A DNA stretch of 33,815 nucleotides from an uncultured Chlorobiaceae bacterium. Lineage in GTDB: Bacteria; Bacteroidota; Chlorobiia; Chlorobiales; Chlorobiaceae. Location of the stretch: NCBI GenBank assembly GCA_903871235.1, contig CAIQGA010000006.1:1-33815 (forward strand). The letters run 5' to 3'. Made by a program: the position numbers and the translations under genes. Below, in pieces: positions 7,926 to 16,850 of this stretch. The notes below the pieces were generated by a model, which made no database searches, had not been told where the DNA came from, and saw only the letters and a list, made by a program, of their open reading frames with translations. How positions within the stretch are numbered: position 1 is the stretch's first letter; each line of letters opens with the position of its first letter.

Positions 7926-8626
7926 TCTTTTTCTCCCTTTTGAAAATATTTAACGGTCTCCTCCAAACCCTTGAGTGAACCAATCTCATAAAAACGCTTA
8001 AACACCTCATACCCTGCCAAATCGCCCTGAACTGACAGACTGTGGTAAATATCAGCCAGATCAAATGGCTCGTTAAATGGCACATCTTTCAGAGCTACCG
8101 CAGAAAATATTCCCAGACCGTAATCAATATACGCCATTTCAGGACTTGGTATCATTTTGTTATACTCTATCAAAGAGCTATTTCGAAATAACACGTTACT
8201 TTTATCCCACAGATCCTCGTTACGAAGCACAGTCATCAATGCAGGCTTGCCGCTATGACGAAAACCCTCTTCCACCTTTCTGAAATCAATCGGCAAATAG
8301 GAGTCCCCATAAAAAACAAAAAACTGCTCCCCCAATAATGGCAACGCCAGCCTTAATGCTCCCCCAGTTCCCATTACCTTGGGGCCATCCCATGAGTAGG
8401 TAACTTTCAACCCAAAAGAGGAGCCATCACCCACAAGTGCTTTCACTTGTTCACCAAGGTAGCCAATACACAGAATGACATCGGTAATGCCTTGGCGCTG
8501 AAGGTAGTCGAGCTGACGAACGATAAATGGTATGCCAGCTACTTCAACGAGCGACTTCGGAATTGTCTGAGTAATCGGATGTAACCGGGTTGCCAACCCT
8601 CCAGCAAGAATTGCTACCGGCAGCAT
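7922..8626 (-). CDS. hddC: D-glycero-alpha-D-manno-heptose 1-phosphate guanylyltransferase-type nucleotidyltransferase
   Basis: A 234-residue sugar-1-phosphate nucleotidyltransferase. The N-terminal signature AILAGGLATRLHPIT ... PKSLVEVAGIPF (residues 5-34) binds the nucleotide, and VFYGDSYLPID carries the metal-binding Asp. There is no left-handed beta-helix, so it is the short HddC/RmlA-like form. Next to hddA, gmhA and gmhB the expected product is GDP-D-glycero-alpha-D-manno-heptose. The nucleotide (GTP versus another NTP) is inferred from context and cannot be read from the motifs alone. It has a 1-nt overlap with hddA (TGATG) and an ATGA overlap with gmhA. Confidence 0.88.
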   Translation of the reverse strand: MLPVAILAGGLATRLHPITQTIPKSLVEVAGIPFIVRQLDYLQRQGITDVILCIGYLGEQVKALVGDGSSFGLKVTYSWDGPKVMGTGGALRLALPLLGEQFFVFYGDSYLPIDFRKVEEGFRHSGKPALMTVLRNEDLWDKSNVLFRNSSLIEYNKMIPSPEMAYIDYGLGIFSAVALKDVPFNEPFDLADIYHSLSVQGDLAGYEVFKRFYEIGSLKGLEETVKYFQKGEKE

Positions 8627-9609
8627 CAGGATGACATCACAACTTTGCTCCCTTCAAAATCGAAGCGGAAACGAACCTCTTCCAGACCGGCAACAGCCAT
8701 TGCTGAGCGCAATTTACCCCTGTCTTGGGCCATAAACATCAGAAAGCCTCCGCCGCCTGCTCCAACAAGCTTACCGCCAATAGCGCCATTGCTCATGCCC
8801 AACTCATACCATTCATCAATTTGAGGATTGCTCATACCTCCCGAGCGACGCTTTTTATGTTCCCAATGTTCATGCATCAACTCACCAAAAAGCGTGGTAT
8901 CTCCATTTTCCAGAGATGATTTGCTGCGGTAACCCAGGTCCTTGACATAGTGCAGGTTATTGAGCATATCCCCGTCGTTTTTCTGGGAACGTATCTGCTG
9001 GTCTTTCAAAATACCGCTCGCACTGCGCGAAAAACCTGTAAAAAACAGTAACAGATTGTCCTCAAGATCAAGCAAGGTGTCCATACTGATATCAAGGGGC
9101 ACGGCAGTCACCTTGTCATCCTTATGAAACGTAAAACAGGTAATTCCTCCAATGGCTGCTATGTACTGATCCTGTTTGCCAATAGGTTCCCCAAGGCGAT
9201 CAATTTCGATGTGACACGCCAATTCAGCTAACTCTTCCTGATGCAAATGGCGCTTGCGATGGGTATACAGTGCTTTCAACAAGGCGGTCGTAAAACTGCC
9301 GGAAGAACCAAGTCCAGTGCTAGCCGGGATGTCCGCAAGAGTGGTAATTTCAATCTGTGGAGTTCGCAGATTCTGCATGATGAGGGCTTCACGAATAATT
9401 CTGTGTTCGATTTCGCTAACTTTTTTGACGCTTTCAAGCGCGGAATATTTTAAAAAAATTCCCTCAACAAAAGGCCGATTAATGGTGACATAAACATATT
9501 TATCTATCGCTCCTGCAATCAGAAAGCCTTCAAATTGGCAGTAGTAAGAGGGCAAATCCGTACCACCGCCACCTAACGAAATACGCAATGGGCTGCGTGC
9601 AATAATCAT
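8626..9609 (-). CDS. hddA: D-glycero-alpha-D-manno-heptose 7-phosphate kinase (GHMP family)
   Basis: A 327-residue GHMP kinase when started at ATG 9609. A longer frame exists to 9726, but its extra 39 residues overlap the upstream gtrA-like gene. The chosen start has an AGAGG-type ribosome site just upstream and places the family N-terminus RSPLRISLGGGGTDLPSYY at residues 5-23. The ATP-binding motif PASTGLGSSG is at 95-104, and the C-terminal motif GKLVGAGGGGFLMF is near 280. HddA phosphorylates O-1 of D-glycero-D-manno-heptose 7-phosphate to the alpha-1,7-bisphosphate. L-fucose kinases share this fold, but the four-gene context favours heptose. Confidence 0.91.
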   Translation of the reverse strand: MIIARSPLRISLGGGGTDLPSYYCQFEGFLIAGAIDKYVYVTINRPFVEGIFLKYSALESVKKVSEIEHRIIREALIMQNLRTPQIEITTLADIPASTGLGSSGSFTTALLKALYTHRKRHLHQEELAELACHIEIDRLGEPIGKQDQYIAAIGGITCFTFHKDDKVTAVPLDISMDTLLDLEDNLLLFFTGFSRSASGILKDQQIRSQKNDGDMLNNLHYVKDLGYRSKSSLENGDTTLFGELMHEHWEHKKRRSGGMSNPQIDEWYELGMSNGAIGGKLVGAGGGGFLMFMAQDRGKLRSAMAVAGLEEVRFRFDFEGSKVVMSS

Positions 9610-9986
9610 TCGAAACCTCTTTTTTTGAAAACCCAGAAATTCATTAAAAAATATCCAGTAATCATGGTTGACAGAACACCCATAAATGCGCTGATATAAA
9701 AATTGATTCCATAAATTCCATAGCAAAATTTAATGGTAAATAATTGAATCACATAGTTTAATAAAGCAAGAAGAATGTAACGAAAAAGTTGTTGTCTAAA
9801 TTTTGATCCATAAGCATTAAAAGTGATTTTTTTATTTCCGAAAAAGTGAAAAATAATTGCTGCAGAATACGCGATTGCCACCGATAGAGGATATGGAATA
9901 GTTGCATAGTCAAAACATATCCATAAAATTGAGTAATAGATAATAAATGTTAAACCTCCGATGAGTAAAAATCGAAATATTTTCAC
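9606..9986 (-). CDS. GtrA-family membrane protein
   Basis: A 126-residue protein that is almost all membrane: four predicted helices starting at FLLIGGLTFIIYYSILWICF, with the typical GtrA elements FHFFGNKKITF between helices 2 and 3 and NFWVFKKR at the end. GtrA proteins are thought to flip polyprenyl-phosphate-linked monosaccharides across the inner membrane for side-chain modification of O-antigen or other glycans. It overlaps hddA by 4 nt (ATGA). The same operon encodes a membrane-anchored GT2 and a YfhO-like protein that could be its synthase and periplasmic transferase partners. Confidence 0.88.
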   Translation of the reverse strand: MKIFRFLLIGGLTFIIYYSILWICFDYATIPYPLSVAIAYSAAIIFHFFGNKKITFNAYGSKFRQQLFRYILLALLNYVIQLFTIKFCYGIYGINFYISAFMGVLSTMITGYFLMNFWVFKKRGFE

Positions 9987-10019
9987 GCAATAAAGTGTCG
10001 AAATGTTAGCTCTGTAAAA

Positions 10020-10811
10020 TCAAGTTGGGCAACGAGCAACAGCAAAAATTTGCCAGCCAAATCTCGAATGACCAGTGTTAAGTTTAAATAATAAATAGAA
10101 TACATTCATAAAAAAGCTAACTGCTAACCCTAAAGACAAACCTTTCGTATTGGTATCGATGTCCGAAATCAAACGCTTTCCTCTCAAAATTACTATCTTT
10201 CTGTAGATATTAAAAAAAGGAAATCCCAGAAGAGAGACCTTTTCTAAATTAAACCCTGATTTCTGAAGAAGCTCCGAGATGGAAGCCTTGTCGTAATGTT
10301 TACGGTGTCCGATATGCCGATCAAAATCAGACATAGGGCCACCGGGTACCGTAAGTAATAGATATGCGCCAGGTTTCAGATAGGATTTAAGCAGATGACA
10401 AAACATTTCTGGTTCATCGACATGTTCAATAACCTCTAGACATACAGCGACGTCCCCTTTGCCTATAAACCGGGAGACTTCCGCAGGCGGAGTAAATAAA
10501 TTAACCTGAATAAATTCGGCCTCCGGCACCTTGGCGCGAGAAATGCTTACTCCAGTGCTACTCATTTCGAATCCGACATATTTTTTTGCACAATGGTTTG
10601 CGGTAGCTTTAAACAAAAAGTCACCTTGGCCACTACCAATATCCAGAACTAACTCAGGTTTTTCCGTCAAGCTCATCAGTTTTTCAAGAATGATATCATG
10701 ACGCATTTTTTGCGCAGGATTTTCACTGGCAGCCGTTGCGTATGCCTGCCAGTGTTCAGACCAATTGTTTCTGTCATGTTCTGTCTGGATGTCTTTTTTT
10801 AATAATCTCAT
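10020..10811 (-). CDS. Class I SAM-dependent methyltransferase with hydrophobic C-terminal segment
   Basis: 263 residues. SAM motif I is LVLDIGSGQGDFLF (about 54-67), then YVGFEMS, and the post-motif VAVCLEVIEHVDEPEMF; GAYLLLTVPGGPMS matches the strand-5 region of UbiG/Methyltransf_11/23 enzymes. A hydrophobic stretch near 225-245 (LGLAVSFFMNVFYLLFKL) may associate with the membrane. It is fourth from the 3' side of the sugar/glycan part of the operon and overlaps the next methyltransferase by 4 nt. Probable role: methylation of a sugar, lipid-linked sugar or glycan end. The substrate cannot be told. Confidence 0.85.
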   Translation of the reverse strand: MRLLKKDIQTEHDRNNWSEHWQAYATAASENPAQKMRHDIILEKLMSLTEKPELVLDIGSGQGDFLFKATANHCAKKYVGFEMSSTGVSISRAKVPEAEFIQVNLFTPPAEVSRFIGKGDVAVCLEVIEHVDEPEMFCHLLKSYLKPGAYLLLTVPGGPMSDFDRHIGHRKHYDKASISELLQKSGFNLEKVSLLGFPFFNIYRKIVILRGKRLISDIDTNTKGLSLGLAVSFFMNVFYLLFKLNTGHSRFGWQIFAVARCPT

Positions 10812-11446
10812 AGCGCCCTGTTGCTGATAGATGCAAAAAGATTTAGATGAAATTTGTGATAATGCATTTTGATATTACTTGGCAGAAAGCCGCTTTTAAT
10901 AAGTATTGGCCAAAGATCACGCTTATCATAGTACATTTTATGGTCGTCCATCTCTTCCTTTGGACTGAGTTTAAGACTAAAAGCAGCATATTCCAGAAAA
11001 CTTTTTCCAAGCCAGGTTGGGACGTTAATCAATAATATCCCTTTTGGATTCAGTAGTGTCCGACATGACTGAAGTATATTGACCGGATTATGCAGATGTT
11101 CAAGCACTGAGATAAGCATGATCAAGTCAAATTTCTGTCCGTACAAGCGCTCTATGGCTTCTTCAGCCGGACATTCAAGGCAGAGAAATTTAGGGTGCAT
11201 TTTGACTTCCTCTGATAAGTTGAAATCTACGCCAACTAGTTTTATTGCGTGATTTTCAATCGCCAATAAATTCCGTGCTGAATAACCACACCCTATTTCA
11301 AGGACTATTAGGTTGTCTCGTTCAGCAATATCCTTGTAAATGGCTCTACATGAAAGCCAAGTACCAAAACGATCCGCTAAAGATAAGCGATGAGTTCCAA
11401 ATGAAGCCTGCCGGCGGCTGGCGTTTTTAAATCCTGATGCATTCAT
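10808..11446 (-). CDS. Class I SAM-dependent methyltransferase
   Basis: 212 residues. SAM motif I IVLEIGCGYSARNLLAI lies around 48-64, followed by LVGVDFNLS and the LIMLISVLEHLHNPVNIL segment typical of Methyltransf_11/23. GILLINVPTWLGKSFLEYAAF follows. It is coupled at both ends by ATGA overlaps to the GT2 upstream and to the second methyltransferase downstream, so the pair probably acts on the same glycan. The acceptor is unknown. Confidence 0.85.
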   Translation of the reverse strand: MNASGFKNASRRQASFGTHRLSLADRFGTWLSCRAIYKDIAERDNLIVLEIGCGYSARNLLAIENHAIKLVGVDFNLSEEVKMHPKFLCLECPAEEAIERLYGQKFDLIMLISVLEHLHNPVNILQSCRTLLNPKGILLINVPTWLGKSFLEYAAFSLKLSPKEEMDDHKMYYDKRDLWPILIKSGFLPSNIKMHYHKFHLNLFASISNRAL

Positions 11447-12663
11447 ATACTGGTCTGTCCAAGTCTTCGACCCAGTTCAAGTAATAAAGTAAATGAGAAC
11501 GTCTGCACGCCAAGAATCATCAAGAGTAAACCGAAAATGGTGGAGCGTGATAAACCACTGATAAAAAAGCCGTTGGCAATATAGTCTGTAAGGAAATGAA
11601 GATCCAGCACAAAGCCAACTATGCAGAGCAATACAGCGATGATCATGCCACGATCGTAAGTAAGGTTTAACAAAATAGATCGTTCAATACCATTTCGAAG
11701 ACCATGAACATTTCTTGCTATGATTCCAACCTGAAAGAGGGAGTAGCCGAGTACTGAAGCAGTCATTCCCGCCAATAACATGTGAGTGGAAAAGCCGATT
11801 GGCCCAATTGCAATCGAACCTGCCAAGGAAAGTAATGAAATAACAAGGCCTATCAAGAGAAAGGATATACCAGGCTTGATCAAAAACGAGTCTGGGCTGT
11901 ATACGAGCATGACCTTCAAGTTAATCCAGCCAGCCACCCATGGAGACCAAAAACCAGCACGCCTGTGATGACTGAATCTTCCTTCGCGATCTTTATAAAA
12001 AGTGACGGGGACTTCATCTATGTGTAAGTTAATTCGAGATGCTTTCAGTACCATCTCTGAAGCGTATTCCCAGCCTTTTGACGTTAAGTTGATTTTAAGC
12101 AGAGCATCTTTTGTTAGGCCACGCATACCACAATGAATGTCACTAAAATTGCTGTGGTAGATTTTGTTCAGAATCCATGTAGTAAAGGGTGTCCCAAAAT
12201 AACGATGGAGGGGTGGCATTGCTCCCTTTTCTATGGAGCCTGCAAAACGTGAACCCATTACAAATTCATTACCAGCAAGAAAACTATCGACAAACACTTT
12301 AATTTTCCTAAAATCATAAGTTAAGTCACAATCGCCCATAATAATAAAACGTCCTCGAATTGAAGGGATAACATCAATATAGGCTTGACCAAGCCCTTTC
12401 TTTGGCGTGCGGAGAACTCGTGCACCTTTATTTAGAGCAATATTTGGCGTATCATCAGAAGAGCTATCTACAATAATGATTTCGCCAGACACTCCAGCTC
12501 GCTTTAACCCTTCCCAGCACCAGTCAACAAATTCCCCGATGGTGATTTCTTCGTTCAGCGCAGGCACTACAATACTGACTTCCGGTAATTGATCAAAAGT
12601 CACTTCACCTTCAGGAATAAGTAACTCAATATGTTTTGGATCATTAAAAAATTTGTTTGTCAT
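11443..12663 (-). CDS. Membrane-anchored GT2 glycosyltransferase (polyprenyl-phosphate sugar synthase-like)
   Basis: 406 residues. The N-terminal GT-A domain (about 28-250) has VSIVVPALNEEITI, IIIVDSSSDDTPNIA, the metal site MGDCDLTYDF, and VMGSRF. The C-terminal part has about four membrane helices (starting around 265 with FLLIGLVISLLSLAGSIAI). This is the layout of synthases that charge polyprenyl phosphate with a sugar on the cytoplasmic face (GtrB/DPM-like with anchor). It overlaps the epimerase upstream and the methyltransferase downstream by 4 nt each. With the GtrA-like and YfhO-like proteins of the same operon it could form a three-part side-chain glycosylation system. Confidence 0.88.
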   Translation of the reverse strand: MTNKFFNDPKHIELLIPEGEVTFDQLPEVSIVVPALNEEITIGEFVDWCWEGLKRAGVSGEIIIVDSSSDDTPNIALNKGARVLRTPKKGLGQAYIDVIPSIRGRFIIMGDCDLTYDFRKIKVFVDSFLAGNEFVMGSRFAGSIEKGAMPPLHRYFGTPFTTWILNKIYHSNFSDIHCGMRGLTKDALLKINLTSKGWEYASEMVLKASRINLHIDEVPVTFYKDREGRFSHHRRAGFWSPWVAGWINLKVMLVYSPDSFLIKPGISFLLIGLVISLLSLAGSIAIGPIGFSTHMLLAGMTASVLGYSLFQVGIIARNVHGLRNGIERSILLNLTYDRGMIIAVLLCIVGFVLDLHFLTDYIANGFFISGLSRSTIFGLLLMILGVQTFSFTLLLELGRRLGQTSI

Positions 12664-13637
12664 TGTATGTTACCTTGAATTTCGTTACTCATTGCCGTAA
12701 TAGCGGCTTCAATTGCCTGAGCTGAAGTGCGTTGTGCACGCCAACCAGTGGCTTTGATTTTTGATACTTCGAATAAAACTTTTGGAACATCACCCTTCCA
12801 GCCACGATCACCACCTGTATACTGGTAGTCAACAGAGGCTGGCTCAAGACCGGCTACACGACAGGCAATATCCGCAATTTCAGTTACAGAGATATAGTCG
12901 TCAGTAGCAACATTGAATACGTCGAAACAAAGAGCTCGATTTACTCTAGATTGCCGTTCTACCAGCAGCATTGCATCAATGACATCATCAACATAAATAT
13001 AAGCTTTTGATTGGGTGCCATCCCCAAGGATACGAAGTTTGGTTGGTTCCTGCTTAAGCCTTCGGATAAAATCGTAGCCAACACCGTGGGTTTGCTTTGG
13101 GCCTACTACGTTAGCGAATCGAAATGCACGGCCGTGTATTGAAAACATATGGCAATAAGATGAAATAAGAGCCTCACAGGCCATCTTGCTTGCACCATAA
13201 GTTGAAATAGGGAAACAGGGGCCATAAGATTCATGGAATGCTATACCGGGAACCTCACCATAAATCCCACTACCAGATGTATAGAGGATCGCAGGCACTC
13301 CATTGATACGCATAGCCTCTAGAATATTTTGAGTCAGATATGTGCCTTCCCAAAAATCAATATCAGGCTGTTTTACAGCTTTGGCTATATCAGGATTTGC
13401 AGCAAAATGGATTACCAAATCGGCACCCGACATTGCATGTGTTAGCATACCAAGATGCTTAATATCCTCTTCAATAATTTTAAGCTTTAGATTTGATTTT
13501 ACTTCATGTAAGTGATTAAAGCTTCCCGAAGTAAAATTATCATATACTACGATTGACTCTACTAGTTCATCATGGATTAAACGCTGAACGATATGAGAAC
13601 CAATAAAGCCAGCTCCTCCTGAAATAAATACTTTCAT
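12660..13637 (-). CDS. NAD-dependent sugar-nucleotide epimerase/dehydratase
   Basis: 325 residues, extended SDR. It has the NAD-binding glycine motif FISGGAGFIGSH (4-15), LVIHFAANPD, the catalytic YTSGSGIYGE, and the YxxxK pair in YGASK (about residues 151-155). The C-terminal segment FNVATDDYISVTEIAD and GDRGWKGDVPKV is usual in UDP-glucose/UDP-GlcNAc 4-epimerase-like and GDP-heptose-like enzymes. It acts on nucleotide sugars in the cytoplasm. The exact reaction (4-epimerase, dehydratase or reductase) cannot be chosen from sequence alone. A GDP-heptose-modifying role is possible given the operon. Confidence 0.87.
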   Translation of the reverse strand: MKVFISGGAGFIGSHIVQRLIHDELVESIVVYDNFTSGSFNHLHEVKSNLKLKIIEEDIKHLGMLTHAMSGADLVIHFAANPDIAKAVKQPDIDFWEGTYLTQNILEAMRINGVPAILYTSGSGIYGEVPGIAFHESYGPCFPISTYGASKMACEALISSYCHMFSIHGRAFRFANVVGPKQTHGVGYDFIRRLKQEPTKLRILGDGTQSKAYIYVDDVIDAMLLVERQSRVNRALCFDVFNVATDDYISVTEIADIACRVAGLEPASVDYQYTGGDRGWKGDVPKVLFEVSKIKATGWRAQRTSAQAIEAAITAMSNEIQGNIQ

Positions 13638-13670
13638 AACTGATCTAATATTATGTTAAAATATCCTCTT

Positions 13671-16600
13671 TCATAACTGTCTGTTTAATTTAGCAGGAAT
13701 TTTAACAGAGTTTTGAATGAGCAGTAAGAACAATAACACGAACCCAAAGAAGCTAATCCATAATGCCTGATCAAGTTTCTCGGGTCTGTAGGTAAAACTG
13801 ACGTTATATTTCCCTGCTTTATCTATCCATAATCCCTTGAAGGCTTCATTCACGCGGATATATTCAACGTTCTTTCCATTAAGTAGTGCAATAAAGTCAC
13901 CAGGATAATAAGTTTCACCAAGTACAATGATACCTGGACCGTTCGCCTCCACAGAGAAACTTGTGATGTTGTTGGTTAATTTATACTCATTAGCTGGTAT
14001 AACGTGGTAAGTGGCATTATTGTTTAGCCTTCCTTGTGGTATAAACTGACGTTGAACCATGGCAAAAGGCTGATGTAATGTATCCGCCAATGCATCTAAA
14101 ATATCTGAAGGTTTATGCTCTTCTTTGATGGTATTGACGAAAAAAGCTCTCGGCCAGACAGTTTCTCTTTGCCAGACATCAAGATCGTTAGAGTCAACTA
14201 ATTTCATTTCTTGAGGCATATTAATTCCGGGCGTAGCGACTATATAGCCAATACCCAGCATATCCAATGATGCCGAACGACTGTTAATTTGATCGCTTTT
14301 AATTAAACGTAACCAGTTCCAACCCTGGTCAGGGTAGTCTACAAGCGTTAACAATTTCTCGTAATGTTCATTTCGTAATGGCTCAACAGATACAATGCCT
14401 TCAAGGCCGAATCCTGAGTTATATCCGGGAAACAATACAGATCCTTCGCCAATAACTCGTGTTGGGTTATTATTATTTTCAATTTTCTTTTTTACGAATT
14501 CGATTGCATTAGACTTGGCGGAGAAATTTCCTCGTAATGTCGGATTCATGACATACTCGTCTATCCCCTTTATTCCTGTTACTAAATGCATTCCGTGACG
14601 GATGTGTATAAAAAGAAAGCAAAAAACCAATAGTATGAAAGTATTGTTGTGTGCTTTGGCTGTTGGGTTGGCAATTCTATATAACAGCGCAAGTGCGATA
14701 AACGCTATAACTAATGTTATAATAATCAAGAAGTTAATTTTTCTCCATCCTTCAGTTTGTGATGAATAAACCAGCAGTAATACTATGGTACTTACACATG
14801 AAAAGATTAAAATGTTTTTTTTTGTCTTTTCAGAATTTATTAAGTAATCTCGAATTCCATACCCGACAATTATTAATGCAAGAATCATCATTGGCATTGA
14901 AAAAACATCGCCTATATGCTGTATTTTGTTTATAAAAGGAATAGAAATCAAGATAAATTTAGGGATAAATCCATAGGCAGTTGCCATGGCAATCATAAAT
15001 AATGTCCAGCTTCCATATACCATAGCGGATTGCCGGAATTGCAGATTATAAAAAGCACACAACATTCCAAAGAGAATAAACAAGTTTACTGTCGGAGCTG
15101 AAAGGCCGTCTTTTAATATTTGAAAAAAGAAGTTTTCAAAAAAACAGAGAATCATCCATGGATCAAATGTTGATGCGCCAGGATTGTCATAAACGGTATA
15201 TGATTTGCCCAATGCATCAAGAAAAAGCAACCAATGAGGTGCTGTAATCATGATAAGTGAAAATCCTAGTCCGCAGACAAAAAGAATAGATTTGATTTGC
15301 CCGAACTTTGGTGAGATATGTATAAAAAATGACAATGCACCCAACGCATGCATAAAACATGCGGTGATAACCCCCTCTTTTGGTGCTCCAGCGTTAAGTT
15401 GCAACCAGGTAATTAGAGCCAGAAAAATGCCTTGTAAGATACAACTCTTTTTTCGAAGATTTGTCAAAGCAAAAGTTTGTCCCAACCGATCCCATTGAAG
15501 AACAATCCATGGTGAGTAGGTTAGGACAAAAAAAGCCGGATGGTTAAATCGAAAAGCAAAAAACCCAAGAAAACAACTTGAAATAGTAATTAATAATGCG
15601 GATGCAAGTTTATCGGTCAGCCGAAAAACAAGCAGGCCGATTCCAACAGCAAAAATGGTTTTGGATAGAACAAATTTTATATCCCATCCGACTGCATTGC
15701 CATCCAACAGTACAGGAATCCAATGCAGCACATCCCCGATCATTGATTGGCCTTGGGCAAAAAGTGGTGTTCCACCACCAACAAATCGAGTCCAGAAAGG
15801 AAATTCAAAAAAATTAAATAATGATTTATGCTGAACTATGGTATTAGGGACTATACTCCATCCTGTTGCTCCAACATCTGAACGACGAAAATTTTCACTG
15901 ATAACATCGATTGGAAATTCCGGTATCCATGGTGAACCGCCATACAAACAAGCTATTCCCGCTGGAGATACAAAGCTCATACCAAAAAAAACAACAGGAT
16001 AACAACTTACAAGGGATGAAATAATTCCTGTCAGCAGTATCGATTTTTGGGGGTTGTTGATTGAATAATCAACTATATGTGAAATAATGAAATTTATTTC
16101 TTGACTGCAGTGCTTTGTTATTCCGGCAAAAAAAATAAAAATTATTCCAGCACCACATGCATATATCCATCCGCGTTGCAAAAGAAAATAGATGTAACTA
16201 TTGTTAAGCAGGAATGAAGAGTTTTCTATTACAGTTATTGGGTCATTGGCGTTTTCCGTTGTCTGTATTGTCAATATATCGTTTTTGATTTGCATTTCAA
16301 TAATATCGTTTTCGGCTTTAAAAGAGTCTAAAGGAAAATATTTAAGTTGTTTTCCAGTCGTGTTCTTAATGGCGGCTTTTTTAATGCTGATTACTGACGT
16401 AACATTTACTGGATCAAAGCGAATAGATTTTATTGCGGCTTTAGGTAAAATAAATGAGTAAGTACGATAACCTCCAGATTGAGCATTTAATAAATAAGAA
16501 TCTTCTTGGTTGTAACCATGGCCGATATCAAAAAATATTTGAGTAATCCCTGGTCTTGAAGTTGCCATCTCAAGACTTAAGTAACAGGATGTGCGCTCTG

Positions 16601-16721
16601 AATAATCTTTGTAACCTAATGCTCCTGCAATCAGAAGTGAAATCAGGGCGAATAAATATATGTTAAAACGAGTTAATTTAGTGCTTTTAGTTTTCAAAAT
16701 ATCAGCATGTAGTTGTTGCAT
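13671..16721 (-). CDS. Large polytopic membrane protein, YfhO/GT-C-like
   Basis: 1016 residues. One N-terminal helix (about 19-37) is followed by a soluble beta-rich domain (about 45-170), then many hydrophobic helices between about 180 and 700, a second soluble domain (about 715-985) containing RVIGEGSVLFPGYNSGFGLEG and EANGPGIIVLGETYYPGDFIALLNGK, and a last helix near 990-1008. GDFIALLNGK with the WPRAFFV segment is typical of the YfhO/DUF family of putative periplasmic GT-C transferases that use polyprenyl-phosphate sugars. It is the first gene of the heptose operon, 33 bp before the epimerase. A likely job is transfer of a lipid-phosphate-linked sugar to a surface glycan or protein. Function is inferred. 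Confidence 0.78.
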   Translation of the reverse strand: MQQLHADILKTKSTKLTRFNIYLFALISLLIAGALGYKDYSERTSCYLSLEMATSRPGITQIFFDIGHGYNQEDSYLLNAQSGGYRTYSFILPKAAIKSIRFDPVNVTSVISIKKAAIKNTTGKQLKYFPLDSFKAENDIIEMQIKNDILTIQTTENANDPITVIENSSFLLNNSYIYFLLQRGWIYACGAGIIFIFFAGITKHCSQEINFIISHIVDYSINNPQKSILLTGIISSLVSCYPVVFFGMSFVSPAGIACLYGGSPWIPEFPIDVISENFRRSDVGATGWSIVPNTIVQHKSLFNFFEFPFWTRFVGGGTPLFAQGQSMIGDVLHWIPVLLDGNAVGWDIKFVLSKTIFAVGIGLLVFRLTDKLASALLITISSCFLGFFAFRFNHPAFFVLTYSPWIVLQWDRLGQTFALTNLRKKSCILQGIFLALITWLQLNAGAPKEGVITACFMHALGALSFFIHISPKFGQIKSILFVCGLGFSLIMITAPHWLLFLDALGKSYTVYDNPGASTFDPWMILCFFENFFFQILKDGLSAPTVNLFILFGMLCAFYNLQFRQSAMVYGSWTLFMIAMATAYGFIPKFILISIPFINKIQHIGDVFSMPMMILALIIVGYGIRDYLINSEKTKKNILIFSCVSTIVLLLVYSSQTEGWRKINFLIIITLVIAFIALALLYRIANPTAKAHNNTFILLVFCFLFIHIRHGMHLVTGIKGIDEYVMNPTLRGNFSAKSNAIEFVKKKIENNNNPTRVIGEGSVLFPGYNSGFGLEGIVSVEPLRNEHYEKLLTLVDYPDQGWNWLRLIKSDQINSRSASLDMLGIGYIVATPGINMPQEMKLVDSNDLDVWQRETVWPRAFFVNTIKEEHKPSDILDALADTLHQPFAMVQRQFIPQGRLNNNATYHVIPANEYKLTNNITSFSVEANGPGIIVLGETYYPGDFIALLNGKNVEYIRVNEAFKGLWIDKAGKYNVSFTYRPEKLDQALWISFFGFVLLFLLLIQNSVKIPAKLNRQL

Positions 16722-16772
16722 AAAATATAATAGTGCGGTTATAGAAAAATTCCATTCTCATAATTGTAGAAG

Positions 16773-16802
16773 AGTATAAGGTATTGAAAACATGATAGTG
16801 AA
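16773..16802 (-). promoter_or_regulatory. Possible sigma-70-type promoter of the heptose operon
   Basis: On the minus strand TTCACT (16797-16802) and TATACT (16773-16778) are separated by 18 bp, about 50 bp before the start of the YfhO-like gene and inside the largest gap on that strand between 6080 and 20266. The -35 match is weak. Confidence 0.3.
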
Positions 16803-16850
16803 CAGATTCTGTTAACAACAATAATTCGGAGATATTATTTGTAAAACGTT

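Noticed and set aside
9610-9726. Longer N-terminus for hddA
   Set aside because: The extra 39 residues lie inside the gtrA-like gene, lack homology, and the start at 9609 has a good ribosome site and the family N-terminus.
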